64,000 bases of DNA, from NCBI RefSeq assembly GCF_900112425.1, contig NZ_FOLP01000013.1, positions 124,001 to 188,000 of the forward strand, written 5' to 3'. The stretch comes from Variovorax sp. OK212. GTDB taxonomy: Bacteria > Pseudomonadota > Gammaproteobacteria > Burkholderiales > Burkholderiaceae_C. This document shows positions 27,210-36,654 of this stretch, piece after piece. How positions within the stretch are numbered: the stretch's first letter is position 1; every line of letters begins with the position of its first letter. A program made the position numbers and the translations under genes. The notes below the pieces were generated by a model. The model did no database searches, was not told the origin of the DNA, and saw nothing but the letters and a program-made list of their open reading frames with translations.

Positions 27210-27820
27210 AGGCCGCGCCCGTGCGGAAAGCGGCGCGCGCGCCTCGCGGGTTCACGCTGATCGAACTCGCGGTGACGCTGGCGGTGATGGCCGTGCTGAT
27301 GGCGCTGGCGATGCCCTCGGTATTCGCGTGGATCGCCAACACCCGCGTTCGCACCGTGAGCGACGCGCTGCAGAACGGCCTGCGCCAGGCGCAGGCCGAG
27401 GCCGTGCGCCGCAGCCGCACCGCCGTGTTCTCGCTGACCAATGACAGCGCGCCCAAGACGAGCCTCACGGCCGCGGCCAACGGCGGCAACTGGTCGATCA
27501 ACTTCGTCGCCTCTTCCACGCTCGACACCGCCGGCGTGGCCACCTTCGTCGAGGCCGGCGTGCTGACCAACGCGGGCAGCGGCGTGCGCATCGGCGGGCC
27601 CGCGGCGATCTGCTTCAACCCGCTGGGCCGGCTGGTGGCCAACAGCGCCACCGGCGTCACGGGCGCCACCTGCAGCCTCAGCGCGGCGCCCACCTACGAC
27701 GTATCGATGACCTCGGCCGACCGACCGCTGCGCGTGGTCGTGAGCCTGGGCGGGCAGGTGCACCTGTGCGACCCGGCCAAGGCGCAGTCGTCGAGCACAC
27801 CCGACGGCTGCCCGAGCTGA
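27203..27820 (+). CDS. FimT/GspH-like minor pseudopilin
   Basis: A 205-residue protein with prepilin site RGFTLIELAVTLAVMAVLMA and the following ALAMPSVFAWIANTRVRTVS and LRQAQAEAVRRSR helix that mark GspH/FimT proteins. FimT-type minor pilins help to prime pilus assembly; some bind DNA in competent bacteria. The GTG at 27203 overlaps the previous stop and follows a GAGG site by eight bases; no ATG is available in frame without entering the pilin gene. PilV follows after 2 bp. Confidence 0.88.
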   Translation: MLKAAPVRKAARAPRGFTLIELAVTLAVMAVLMALAMPSVFAWIANTRVRTVSDALQNGLRQAQAEAVRRSRTAVFSLTNDSAPKTSLTAAANGGNWSINFVASSTLDTAGVATFVEAGVLTNAGSGVRIGGPAAICFNPLGRLVANSATGVTGATCSLSAAPTYDVSMTSADRPLRVVVSLGGQVHLCDPAKAQSSSTPDGCPS

Positions 27821-27822
27821 CC

Positions 27823-28248
27823 ATGAAAGCCGCACACCAACCCTCACCGCCGCAGTCGGGCATCGCGCTCATCGAAGTGCTGGTGTCGCTGCTGCTCTTC
27901 TCCTTCGGCCTGCTCGGCATGGCCGGCCTGCTGACGCGCGCGGTCACCGTGTCGGTCGACGCCGAAGACCGCAACCGCGCCGCGCTGCTGGCCAACGAGA
28001 TCGCCAGCACCATGTGGCTGAAGAACGCCATCACCGTCGACACCGCGGCCTGGCAGGCGCGCGTGAGCGACCTGGCCAACGGCGGCCTGCCCAACGCCAC
28101 GCTGACCGTGACGGCCGTCTCGGGCGCCACCAACAGCGCGGGCGCGGCCAACGCGGCCGACATCGCGATCGCCTGGCGCGCCGTGACGCGCGAAGCCTCG
28201 GCGGCCAACGCCGGCAGCCGGCTCGTCACGCGGGTGGTGCTGCCATGA
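27823..28248 (+). CDS. pilV: PilV-like minor pilin
   Basis: A 141-residue protein with the class-III signal SGIALIEVLVSLLLFSFGLL (Ile/Ala variant of the Phe-Thr cleavage site, usual for PilV) and the following GMAGLLTRA. It should sit at the pilus tip complex with PilW, PilX and PilY1. The start ATG at 27823 is 2 bp after the FimT stop, and its own stop overlaps the pilW start as ATGA. Confidence 0.85.
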   Translation: MKAAHQPSPPQSGIALIEVLVSLLLFSFGLLGMAGLLTRAVTVSVDAEDRNRAALLANEIASTMWLKNAITVDTAAWQARVSDLANGGLPNATLTVTAVSGATNSAGAANAADIAIAWRAVTREASAANAGSRLVTRVVLP

Positions 28249-29462
28249 AGCACGTGCAACGCATGCAACGCATGAACCGTGCGAACCGCATGCAGCGCGG
28301 CGTCACCCTCATCGAGCTGATGGTGGCGATCGTCATCGGCCTGGTGGTGACGCTGGCCGTGACCAACCTGCTGATCTTCAGCGAGTCGAACAAGCGCACC
28401 ACCACCGCCACCAACGACATGAGTCAGACCGGCGCCTACGCCGCCTACGTGCTCGACCGCGCGGTGCGCGCCGCGGGCTCGGGCTTCACGCAGTCGTGGA
28501 GCCTGGCGGGCGCCTTCGGCTGCCGGCTCAACGCCACGCTGCCGGCCAGCCCCAACCTGCCGCGCGGCAGCGCGTTCCCGGCGCCCTTTGCGAGCAGCTT
28601 CCTCGGCGGCGCGAGCGGCAGCGCCAACCTGCGCGTGGCACCGGTGCTGATCGGCAAGAACCAGTCGGACGCGGGCTCCGACGTGCTGGTGGTCATGGGC
28701 GGTACCGCCGCGTCGGGCGACGTGCCTCGGCTGATTCTCTCGGCCGGAAAGTCGGCCGAGATCCTTCGGCTGGACAGCACCGTGGGCCTGGCCGAAGGCG
28801 ACCTCGGCCTGGTGAGCGCCAACGGCACCACCGACTGCCTGCTGGAGCAGGTGCACGCCGGCTCGGCCTTCGCCGACACCACCGGCAACGACGCGCTGCC
28901 GCTGGGCAGCACCTACTACACGGCGTCGGGCAAGGCCACCACCCTGGGCACGCTGGCCGCGAGCGGCACGGCCTACTTCACGCCGCTGGGCAATGTCGGC
29001 GCGGGCAACACGCAGTTCCAGATGTTCGGCGTGGGCAGCAACCACACGCTCTACAGCTACGACCTGCTGATGGGCAACGCCACCGACGCCTCGCAGGCCA
29101 TTGCCGACGGCGTGGCCGAGATGCATGCGCTCTACGGCCTGGACACCAACGCAGACGGCGTGCTCGACACCTGGGTGGACCCGGGCGCGGCCGGCTACGA
29201 CATCGCCACGCTGATGGCCACGCCGGCCACCGCGCGCCAGGTGGTCGCCGTGCGCATCGCGCTGGTGCTGCGCAGCGCCGGCTACGAGAAGGCGAACGCC
29301 AACGGCGAGCTGCCCTCGCCGGCCTCGCTCACGCTGTTCAACGACCTCGCCGCGTCGCTGCGCCAGACGGTGAGCTTCAGCACCGACGAACAGCACTTTC
29401 GCCATCGCGTGGTCGAAACCACGGTCCCTCTTCGCAACGTGCTGCTGCTGCCGACGTCATGA
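28245..29462 (+). CDS. pilW: PilW-like minor pilin
   Basis: A 405-residue minor pilin with the prepilin site RGVTLIELMVAIVIGLVVTL and the LIFSESNKRTTTA continuation of PilW. Residues 300-308 read DTNADGVLD, a perfect EF-hand-like calcium loop, within the conserved MHALYG...TNADGVLDTWVD segment of PilW. The leader holds three in-frame Met in repeated ATGCAAC units, so the real start could be any of these. It overlaps both neighbours by 4 bp. Confidence 0.88.
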   Translation: MKHVQRMQRMNRANRMQRGVTLIELMVAIVIGLVVTLAVTNLLIFSESNKRTTTATNDMSQTGAYAAYVLDRAVRAAGSGFTQSWSLAGAFGCRLNATLPASPNLPRGSAFPAPFASSFLGGASGSANLRVAPVLIGKNQSDAGSDVLVVMGGTAASGDVPRLILSAGKSAEILRLDSTVGLAEGDLGLVSANGTTDCLLEQVHAGSAFADTTGNDALPLGSTYYTASGKATTLGTLAASGTAYFTPLGNVGAGNTQFQMFGVGSNHTLYSYDLLMGNATDASQAIADGVAEMHALYGLDTNADGVLDTWVDPGAAGYDIATLMATPATARQVVAVRIALVLRSAGYEKANANGELPSPASLTLFNDLAASLRQTVSFSTDEQHFRHRVVETTVPLRNVLLLPTS

Positions 29463-30118
29463 CACCTGCCTTTCTTCAAGCCACGGCCACCGCCCCAGCC
29501 GCCGGTGCCCGGCGCCAGCGCGGCGTCGTGCTGCTGTTCTGCCTCATCGTGCTGGTCATCCTGCTGATCGGCGGCGTGGCGCTCGTGCGGTCGATGCACA
29601 CCTCGCTGGCCGGTGCCGGCAACCTCGCGTTCCGGCGCGACCTCGCGAGCCAGGGCGAGCAGGCCGCGTCCAACGTGCTGTCGGCCTTCAAGAGCGGCAC
29701 CCTGAAGACCGCGACGCTCTCCGCGGCCAGCGTGCCCGCAGCCAACTACAGCGCGGTGGAGCTGGTGGCCGACACGCAGGGCATCCCGCTGGTGCTGCTG
29801 GCCGGCGGCAGCACGCCCAGCGGCGCCGACTTCACCGGCGCCGCCTTCAGCCCGGGCGCGGCGGACCTGGCGGGCGCCACGGCGGACATCAGCATCCGCT
29901 ACGTCATCGACCGCCTGTGCCGCGCCGCCGGCACCGCGACCACCGGCACCTGCGTCTACGCACCGTCGAGCAACACCGTCACCGGCGGCAGCAGCCAGCT
30001 GCCCGCGAGCCAGCGGCCGGCCTCCGGCATCTCGCCGGTCTACCGCCTGAGCGTGCGCGTGACCGGCGCGCGCGCCACGCAGGTGTTCCTTCAAACCTCG
30101 TTCACCCGGCCCGAGTAA
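29459..30118 (+). CDS. pilX: PilX-like minor pilin
   Basis: A 219-residue protein with RQRGVVLLFCLIVLVILLIGG, the Gly-Val-Val-Leu start and hydrophobic helix of PilX proteins, then ALVRSMHTSLAGAGNLAFRRD. PilX links PilY1 to the pilus. Two Cys (DRLCRAAGTATTGTCVY) can form a disulfide loop. It overlaps pilW by 4 bp, and pilY1 begins 5 bp downstream. Confidence 0.85.
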   Translation: MTPAFLQATATAPAAGARRQRGVVLLFCLIVLVILLIGGVALVRSMHTSLAGAGNLAFRRDLASQGEQAASNVLSAFKSGTLKTATLSAASVPAANYSAVELVADTQGIPLVLLAGGSTPSGADFTGAAFSPGAADLAGATADISIRYVIDRLCRAAGTATTGTCVYAPSSNTVTGGSSQLPASQRPASGISPVYRLSVRVTGARATQVFLQTSFTRPE

Positions 30119-30123
30119 CCCAG

Positions 30124-33100
30124 ATGAACCGCTTCCGCGCCGCTTCCTTCGCGCTGACCGCAACCTTGTTGCTGGCCGCGCAACCCTCGCCGGCCGCGTC
30201 GCTGGCCGTGTCGCTGGCCGACCAGCCCGTGTTCGCCAGCGCCGACGTGCCCGGCAACCTCGCGCTCACGCTGTCGGTGGAATACCCCACCGCCATCAGC
30301 GTGGCCAACCTCGGCAACTACGCCGACAGCTCGACCTACCTCGGCTACTTCGATCCGCTGAAGTGCTACACGTACACGCTGAACAGCACCACGCCGGCCA
30401 GCAGCTACTTCCAGCCCGCGGGCCTGTCCACAGGCAGCAACCTGCACACCTGCTCGGGCAAGTGGAGCGGCAACTTCATGAACTGGGCGACGATGCAGAC
30501 CATCGACCCGTTCCGCTGGGCGCTCACCGGGGGCTACCGCAACGTCGACACGGAGAGCCAGACCATCCTGGAAAAGGCCTGGGGTTCCAGCCAGGGCTCG
30601 CAGACCAACTTCCCGCTGCGCGGCACCGGCCAGGCCACGTCCACCGGCCACAACTTCGCGAGCGCGCTGATCTCCTCGGCCACGCCGCTGGGCTGGAGCA
30701 GCTTCAACACCAGTATCTGGAAGCGCGGCAACACCATGGTGTTCAGCGGCACCGGCACCAGCTACAGCAACACCAGCGTGGCGGGCACCGACTGGGTGAA
30801 CGCCTCCACCTCGAACACCGCCGCGAGCACCTACCGCGTCTATGTGCGAGTGAAGGTCTGCGACCCCGGCACCTCGGCCGGCGGCGTGGAGTCGAACTGC
30901 GTGCTGTACCCCAACGGCCAGTACAAGCCCGAAGGGCTGATGCAGAGCTACGCCAACAAGATCCGCTACGGCGCCTTCTCGTACCTGAACGGCGACGGCG
31001 CCACCGTGCAGGGCGCGGTGCTGCGCGCGCCCATGGGCTTCATCGGGCCGACCTACCCGTCGCCGCTGTCGAGCGCCGTCACCGGCAACACCAAGGCCGA
31101 GTGGAGCGCGAGCACCGGCGTCATGGTGACCAACCCCGACAGCGCCACCGCCAGCGCCACCACCAGCACCAGCGGCATCACCATCGGCAACAGCGGCGTG
31201 ATGAACTACCTCAACAAGTTCGGCACCACCGCCTCCTCGTACATGACGGACGACAACGTCAGCGAGCTCTACTACGCGGCGCTGCGCTACTTCCAGAACC
31301 TGGGCAACGTGTCGACGTGGACCAGCTACATCACGCCGGCCACCACGTCTTCGTCCGCCACGCGCACCACGCTGCTCGACGGCTTCCCGGCCGTCACCAG
31401 CTGGAGCGACCCCATCGCCTACGCGTGCCAGAAGAACTTCATCCTGGGCATCGGCGACACCAACACCCACTACGACTACAACGTGGGCGGCGGCTACCTC
31501 ACCGGCACCCGTGCCAAGCCCGCCGCCGTGAGCAGCGACACGCTGAACAACGCGCGCACCTACACCAACAACCTGCTCACGCTCGAAGGCCTGAGCTCGA
31601 AGACCGACGCCTGGTGGAACAGCTCGTACGCCACCTACTACATCGCGGGCCTGGCCTACGGCGCGCACACCAACGACATCCGCGCCGACCTGAGCGGCAC
31701 GCAGACCGTCTCGACCTACTGGATGGACGTGATGGAGTACCAGACGGCCGCCGCCAGCAACCCCTACTGGCTTGCGGCCAAGTACGGCGGCTTCACGGTG
31801 CCCACCGGCTACGACCCCGCGCAAACGAAGACCGCGCTCACGCAGAGCTGGTGGAACACGGCCGGCGACACCATCACCATGGGCAGCACCACCGCGCTGC
31901 GGCCCGACAACTACTTCCTGGCGGGCAACGCGAGCCAGATGGTCGCGGGCCTCACCAAGGCCTTCTCGTCCATCGCCTCGGCCGTGAGCGCGTACACCAC
32001 CTCGCTGTCGCTGTCGTCCGCGCAGGTGAGCGATTCGGGCAGCGCCTCCTATGCCGCGCAGTACGCCTCCAAGACCTGGACCGGCGTGCTGACCGCCAGC
32101 AGCGTGACCATCGGCACCGACCTGAGCACCACCGCCACCGTGATGTGGACCTCCACCGCCAAGCTGGCCGCGCAGCTCGCCGGCACGGGCTGGAACACGG
32201 CGCGGCGCATCGCGACCTGGAACGGCAGCAGCGGCCAGCCGTTTCGCTACGCGAACCTCACGACCAGCCAGAAGGCCGCGCTGGTCACCTCCTACCGCGG
32301 CAGCGACGCATCGGACTACCTCAACTACCTGCGCGGCGACCCGACCCAGGAAGCCGGTTCCACCGCCAGCGGCAGCAGCCAGGCCTACCGCGCGCGCGCC
32401 GTGCTGCTGGGCGACATCGTCGGCTCCAAGGTGACGCCGGTGGCCGCGCCCAGCCTCACCTATTCCGACTCGATCAACCCCGGCTACGCGGCCTTCAAGA
32501 GCACCTGGGCGAGCCGGCCGACCGTGGTGTACGTGGGCGCCAACGACGGCATGCTGCATGCGTTCAACGGATCGCTCACCGGCACCGACGCCGGCACCGA
32601 GATTTTTTCCTATGTGCCCGGCGCGCTGTTCCAGGGGCCGAGCGGCACGCCCAACACCGCGGCCTCCGACGGCCTCACGGCCCTGGGCAACCCGGGCTAC
32701 AGCCACCGCTACTTCGTGGACGCCACGCCGCTGGCCTTCGACATCGACTTCAACTACGCGGGCGGCTCGCTCACCACCAGTTCCGCCGCCACCTCCGACT
32801 GGCGCAGCGTGCTGATCGGCGGCCTGGGCAAGGGCGGCAAGAGCTACTACGCGATCGACGTGACCGACCCCGCGGGCATGGGCTCCGAATCGGTCGTGGC
32901 GGCCAAGGTGCTGTGGGAGTTCACCGACGCCACCATGGGCTACAGCTACGGCGAGCCGACGGTGGTCAAGACCGCCAGGTACGGCTGGGTGGCGGTGCTG
33001 ACCTCGGGCTACGACAACAGCGACGGCTACGGCTACATCTACCTCGTGAACCCCAAGACCGGCGCGCTGCTCGAGAAGCTCAAGACCGGCAGCAGCGCAC

Positions 33101-33906
33101 CGGGCCTGGCGCATGCCGCGGCCTACGTGCGCGACTTCACCGACGGCACCGCCGACGCCATCTACGCCGGTGACCTCGACGGCCAGGTCTGGCGCTTCGA
33201 CCTCACCGGCACCGCGGCCTACAGCGCGCCGCTGCTGCTGGCCAGCCTCACGGACGCCAGCGGCAACGCGCAACCGGTCACCACGCAGCCGCTGATCGAG
33301 ATCCAGCCGGGCACGAAGAAGCGCTACGTGATGCTGGGCACGGGGCGGCTGCTGGCGTCGAGCGACGTGAGCACGTCGCTGGGCCAGGGCTTCTACGCGC
33401 TGATCGATGGCAGCGCATCGGCCTTCAACACAGCGGCCTCGCTGCCCGCGGGCGTGGGCTTTCCGCTCGCGCGCGGCAACCTCACGGCGCTGACCGACCT
33501 CACCACCGGCGCGAGCTTCGCCAGCAGCTCGATGGGCTGGTACGTGGACCTGGGCACCGACAGCGGCAGCGCGATCGCGTGGCGAATGATCACCAACCCG
33601 ACCACCACCAGCGGCGTGGTCGCCTTCGCCTCGACGCTCACCACGACCGATGCGTGCAGCCCCTCGGGCACCAGCCGGGTCTATGCGATCAACTTCGGCA
33701 CCGGGCAGTCGGCGCTGCAGGACAGTGCCGCCTACATCGCCAAGGCCTACGCGGTGACCGACCTGCGCTTCACCAGCAGCACCAGCGGCGGCACCACGCT
33801 GTCGGTGGGCTCCAGCACCGGCACGGTGGACAACCTGAAGGTGTCGCTGTCTTCCAGCCTCAGCCTGCGGCTGTTGAACTGGCGCGAAGTGCCGGTGGTG
33901 CAGTAA
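30124..33906 (+). CDS. pilY1: PilY1-like pilus tip adhesin
   Basis: A 1260-residue secreted protein with a Sec signal (LLLAAQPSPAA). The N-terminal part is rich in Ser, Thr and Gly, with GKWSGNFMNWATMQTIDPFR, a segment shared by PilY1 proteins; the C-terminal third is the PilY1 beta-propeller (VVYVGANDGMLHAFNGS, FSYVPGALF, GGLGKGGKSYYAIDVTDP, TSGYDNSDGYGYIYLVNP). PilY1 sits at the pilus tip, controls retraction and mediates adhesion. No integrin-type RGD was noted, and a von Willebrand domain is not obvious. It is last in the minor-pilin operon. Confidence 0.92.
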   Translation: MNRFRAASFALTATLLLAAQPSPAASLAVSLADQPVFASADVPGNLALTLSVEYPTAISVANLGNYADSSTYLGYFDPLKCYTYTLNSTTPASSYFQPAGLSTGSNLHTCSGKWSGNFMNWATMQTIDPFRWALTGGYRNVDTESQTILEKAWGSSQGSQTNFPLRGTGQATSTGHNFASALISSATPLGWSSFNTSIWKRGNTMVFSGTGTSYSNTSVAGTDWVNASTSNTAASTYRVYVRVKVCDPGTSAGGVESNCVLYPNGQYKPEGLMQSYANKIRYGAFSYLNGDGATVQGAVLRAPMGFIGPTYPSPLSSAVTGNTKAEWSASTGVMVTNPDSATASATTSTSGITIGNSGVMNYLNKFGTTASSYMTDDNVSELYYAALRYFQNLGNVSTWTSYITPATTSSSATRTTLLDGFPAVTSWSDPIAYACQKNFILGIGDTNTHYDYNVGGGYLTGTRAKPAAVSSDTLNNARTYTNNLLTLEGLSSKTDAWWNSSYATYYIAGLAYGAHTNDIRADLSGTQTVSTYWMDVMEYQTAAASNPYWLAAKYGGFTVPTGYDPAQTKTALTQSWWNTAGDTITMGSTTALRPDNYFLAGNASQMVAGLTKAFSSIASAVSAYTTSLSLSSAQVSDSGSASYAAQYASKTWTGVLTASSVTIGTDLSTTATVMWTSTAKLAAQLAGTGWNTARRIATWNGSSGQPFRYANLTTSQKAALVTSYRGSDASDYLNYLRGDPTQEAGSTASGSSQAYRARAVLLGDIVGSKVTPVAAPSLTYSDSINPGYAAFKSTWASRPTVVYVGANDGMLHAFNGSLTGTDAGTEIFSYVPGALFQGPSGTPNTAASDGLTALGNPGYSHRYFVDATPLAFDIDFNYAGGSLTTSSAATSDWRSVLIGGLGKGGKSYYAIDVTDPAGMGSESVVAAKVLWEFTDATMGYSYGEPTVVKTARYGWVAVLTSGYDNSDGYGYIYLVNPKTGALLEKLKTGSSAPGLAHAAAYVRDFTDGTADAIYAGDLDGQVWRFDLTGTAAYSAPLLLASLTDASGNAQPVTTQPLIEIQPGTKKRYVMLGTGRLLASSDVSTSLGQGFYALIDGSASAFNTAASLPAGVGFPLARGNLTALTDLTTGASFASSSMGWYVDLGTDSGSAIAWRMITNPTTTSGVVAFASTLTTTDACSPSGTSRVYAINFGTGQSALQDSAAYIAKAYAVTDLRFTSSTSGGTTLSVGSSTGTVDNLKVSLSSSLSLRLLNWREVPVVQ

Positions 33907-33981
33907 GCGCGCGGCAACGCGGCCTGCGCCGCGCGCCGCGCCGCCCAGGTTTCTCCCCGATCGCCGCGCAGACTGCGCGGC

Positions 33982-34257
33982 ATGTTCGCGCCTTCATCGC
34001 CCGCGTCGCCCAGATCGCCCACACCGCCCACATCTCCTTCGCCGCCTTCATCCGCTCCACGCCTCCGGATCCGGGTGCGCTGGCGCCTGCCCCGCACCGG
34101 CCTGCTGAGCGGCGTCGCCGAAGGCCACTGGCTCTGGGAGCCCGACTCGCCTGCCGTGCGCAATGCCTTTCAGGCCGCGGTGGACGCGGGCAACCGCGCG
34201 CATGGCCCGGGCACGCACTGGATCGAGGAGAGCCATGAAGGTCGCGCGGCGCGCTGA
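33982..34257 (+). CDS. Small hypothetical protein
   Basis: A 91-residue frame. The first 28 residues are Ser/Pro-rich and coded by short repeats (SPASPRSPTPPTSPSPPSS). The rest, RVRWRLPRTGLLSGVAEGHW and AVDAGNRAHGPGTHWIEE, has the look of a conserved short domain that I have seen in Comamonadaceae hypotheticals. The true start may be further in. Function unknown; it follows pilY1 by 75 bp. Confidence 0.45.
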   Translation: MFAPSSPASPRSPTPPTSPSPPSSAPRLRIRVRWRLPRTGLLSGVAEGHWLWEPDSPAVRNAFQAAVDAGNRAHGPGTHWIEESHEGRAAR

Positions 34258-34282
34258 GACCGGCAGCAAGAAACGCACACGA

Positions 34283-34310
34283 CAAAAAGCCGGCGAGACC
34301 CGCCGGCTTT
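34283..34310 (-). terminator. Rho-independent terminator of the secretin gene
   Basis: On the minus strand AAAGCCGGC and GCCGGCTTT form a stem around a 7-base loop and are followed by a T run (TTTTTG). It lies about 38 bp past the secretin stop. On the plus strand only three T follow, so it is mainly a minus-strand terminator. Confidence 0.85.
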
Positions 34311-34347
34311 GGTGAAGACCCCGGATGACCGCCCGCGCGGCCCGCGC

Positions 34348-36510
34348 TCAGCGCGCCGCGTTGCGGTCGCCGATCATCTTCGGGCTGATGAAGATCAGCA
34401 TCTCGGTCTTGTTGTTGACCCGGCTGCGCGTGCGGAACACCGCGCCCACCACCGGCAGTTCGCCCAGCACCGGCACGCGCGACTCGGAGCTCGTGTCCGT
34501 CAGCTCGAACACGCCGCCGATGACCACCGTGCCGCCGTTCTCCACCAGCACCTCGGTCTGGATGTGCTTGGTGTTGATGGCGTAGCCCGCGGTGGTCGAC
34601 TGGCCCACCGTGTCCTTGTTGACGTCCAGCGACAGGATGATGTTGCCCTCGGGCGTGATCTGCGGCGTCACCTCGAGCTTGAGGTTGGCCTTGCGAAACG
34701 CGATGGAGGTGGCGCCGCTCGAGGTCGCCACCTGGTAGGGCAGCTCGGTGCCCTGCTCGATCAGCGCCTTGGTCTGGTCGGCCGTCACCACGCGCGGGCT
34801 CGACACCACCTTGCCCTTGCCGTCGGCCTCCAGCGCGGAGATCTCGAGGTTGAGCATCTTCGTCAGGCCGGAGTTGAACAGCGACAGTGCGAAGGTGCCC
34901 ACCGCGTCGCCGGTGGTGCTGGTGGCCGGCAGGTTCACGAAGCTGGTGTTCGAGTAGGTGTTGCTGCCGGTGACGGTGGTGACGCCGCCGCTGGTCGACG
35001 AGCTCACGCTGGGCGTCACGCCCACCGCCGAGTTGCTGTTGACGAAGCCGCCGCCCAGCTTGGCGCCCAGCGACTTGCTGAAGGTGTCGCTGGCCTCGAC
35101 GAAGCGCGCCTCGATCAGCACCTGCCGCACCGGCACGTCGAGCTTCTGGAGCAGCTCGGCCACCTGCGTGAGGCGCGAGGGAATGTCGGTCACGAACAGC
35201 TGGTTGGTGCGCACCTCGGCCAGCACGCTGCCGCGCGCGCTCAACAGGCGCGTGGTGCTGCCGCCCGATCCGCCACCGCCACCGCCCGAACCGGCACCGC
35301 TGCCGGTGAGGCCCGCGGCCACCGTGGCCGCCTTCGCGTAGTTGAGCTGGAACGACTGCGTGCGCAGCTGCTCCAGCCCCTGCAGCGCGGCCTGCGCCTC
35401 GTACCTGAGCTTTTCCTTGGCGTTGAGCTCGTCCTCCGGCGCGATGCGCAGCACGCTGCCGCTCTTGCGCATGCCGAGGTTCTTCGCCTCCAGGATGATG
35501 TCCAGCGCCTGGTCCCACGGCACGTCCTTCAGCCGCAGCGTGAGCGTGCCGCTGACCGAGTCGGAGGTGACGATGTTGAAGTTGGTGAAGTCCGCGATCA
35601 CCTGCAGCAGCGAGCGGATCTCGATGTTCTGGAAGTTGAGCGACAGCTTCTCGCCGTTGTAGCCCACGCCCGGCGTGAGCTTGCCGGGGTTGTCCTTGCG
35701 CGGGCGAAGCTCCACCACGAACTGGCTGTTGCTCTGGTAGGCGCTGTGCTCCCAGTCGCCGCGCGGCTCGATCAGCATGCGCACGCGGTCGCCGGCCTGC
35801 TGCATGGACACCGTCTGCACGGGCGTGCCGAAGTCGGACACGTCGAGCCGGCGGTTCAGGCCCTCGGGCAGCGACGACTTGGTGAACTCCACCACGAGCC
35901 CCTTGCCCTGCTGGCGGATGTCCACACCCACCTGGTCGTTGGGCAGCGCGACGATCACGCGGCCGGCGCCGTCGGTGCCCAGGCGGAAGTCGACGTCGCG
36001 CAGCGGCAGCACGTCGCGGTTGCGGTTCTCCGCGAACTCCGACGGCTGGGCCGCCGCGAGCGGCGCGCCCGGCGCGGGCTGCAGCGACACCAGCAGCGAC
36101 TTGCCGCGCATCTCGGTGCGGTAGGCGGCGGCCTGCTTCAGGTTCAGCACGAGCCGCGTGCGCTCGCCCGCCTGCACGACGTTCACCGAGCGCAGGTTGC
36201 CCTGGTTCATTTCGATGGCGGCACGGCCCAGGTTGCTGGTCGTGCCGGGAAAGTCGAGCGCGATGCGCGCGGGCGACTGGACGACGAAGCCGCCGGGCGC
36301 GGCGGCCAGCGGTTCGGAGAAATCGATGCGCAGCACCTCGGTGCCCGATTGCACCGTGCCCGTGACCGACTCGATGCGGTTCTGTGCGGGTACCTGTGCC
36401 GGTGTCTGTGCGTGTGCGGCCGCGAGCGGCCCGACGGCTGCGAGCAGGAACGCTGCCCGGAAAGCGGCCGCGCGCAACCAGCGCGGGACCGCGAATGTCT
36501 GTTGGTTCAT
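34348..36510 (-). CDS. pilQ: PilQ-type secretin of the type IV pilus
   Basis: A 720-residue outer-membrane secretin through which the pilus is extruded. Seen: signal peptide ending AAAHAQ (about 35), two AMIN domains at about 45-130 and 165-260, the N0/STN-like domain (NFQNIEIRSLLQVIADFTNF) and N1 with a Gly/Ser-only loop (GSGAGSGGGGGGSGGS), then the secretin domain with PVRQVLIEARFVEA, VVTADQTKALIEQGTELPY and VPVLGELPVVGAVFRTR. In most betaproteobacteria pilQ ends a pilMNOPQ operon followed by aroK; here neither pilMNOP nor aroK is adjacent. It has its own terminator. Confidence 0.92.
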   Translation of the reverse strand: MNQQTFAVPRWLRAAAFRAAFLLAAVGPLAAAHAQTPAQVPAQNRIESVTGTVQSGTEVLRIDFSEPLAAAPGGFVVQSPARIALDFPGTTSNLGRAAIEMNQGNLRSVNVVQAGERTRLVLNLKQAAAYRTEMRGKSLLVSLQPAPGAPLAAAQPSEFAENRNRDVLPLRDVDFRLGTDGAGRVIVALPNDQVGVDIRQQGKGLVVEFTKSSLPEGLNRRLDVSDFGTPVQTVSMQQAGDRVRMLIEPRGDWEHSAYQSNSQFVVELRPRKDNPGKLTPGVGYNGEKLSLNFQNIEIRSLLQVIADFTNFNIVTSDSVSGTLTLRLKDVPWDQALDIILEAKNLGMRKSGSVLRIAPEDELNAKEKLRYEAQAALQGLEQLRTQSFQLNYAKAATVAAGLTGSGAGSGGGGGGSGGSTTRLLSARGSVLAEVRTNQLFVTDIPSRLTQVAELLQKLDVPVRQVLIEARFVEASDTFSKSLGAKLGGGFVNSNSAVGVTPSVSSSTSGGVTTVTGSNTYSNTSFVNLPATSTTGDAVGTFALSLFNSGLTKMLNLEISALEADGKGKVVSSPRVVTADQTKALIEQGTELPYQVATSSGATSIAFRKANLKLEVTPQITPEGNIILSLDVNKDTVGQSTTAGYAINTKHIQTEVLVENGGTVVIGGVFELTDTSSESRVPVLGELPVVGAVFRTRSRVNNKTEMLIFISPKMIGDRNAAR

Positions 36511-36578
36511 TTCACCTGCCTTGAAACTGCGGCTTCACCTCCTCGCTGCTTCGAGCCCCCTCATGAGCGCAGCGCGAA

Positions 36579-36641
36579 CCCCGGCACCGCGCAAGGCACG
36601 GTGCCGGGGCCAGCAAGCAGCGCGGCCCCTCAGCCGCGCTG
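36579..36641 (-). terminator. Two tandem strong hairpins after the porin gene
   Basis: Hairpin B: CAGCGCGGC/GCCGCGCTG (36618-36641, 9 bp, 6-base loop). Hairpin A: CCCCGGCACCG/CGGTGCCGGGG (36579-36609, 11 bp, 9-base loop). Both lie just past the porin stop on its strand. Neither has a U tract, so they may protect the mRNA 3' end instead of ending transcription by the intrinsic route. Confidence 0.6.
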
Positions 36642-36654
36642 CCGCATCACTTCG

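Noticed and set aside
30091..33273. Very long open frame on the minus strand opposite pilY1
   Set aside because: Composition is Arg/Gly/Val/His-rich without domains, as expected for the antisense of a GC-rich gene; pilY1 has clear family motifs on the other strand.
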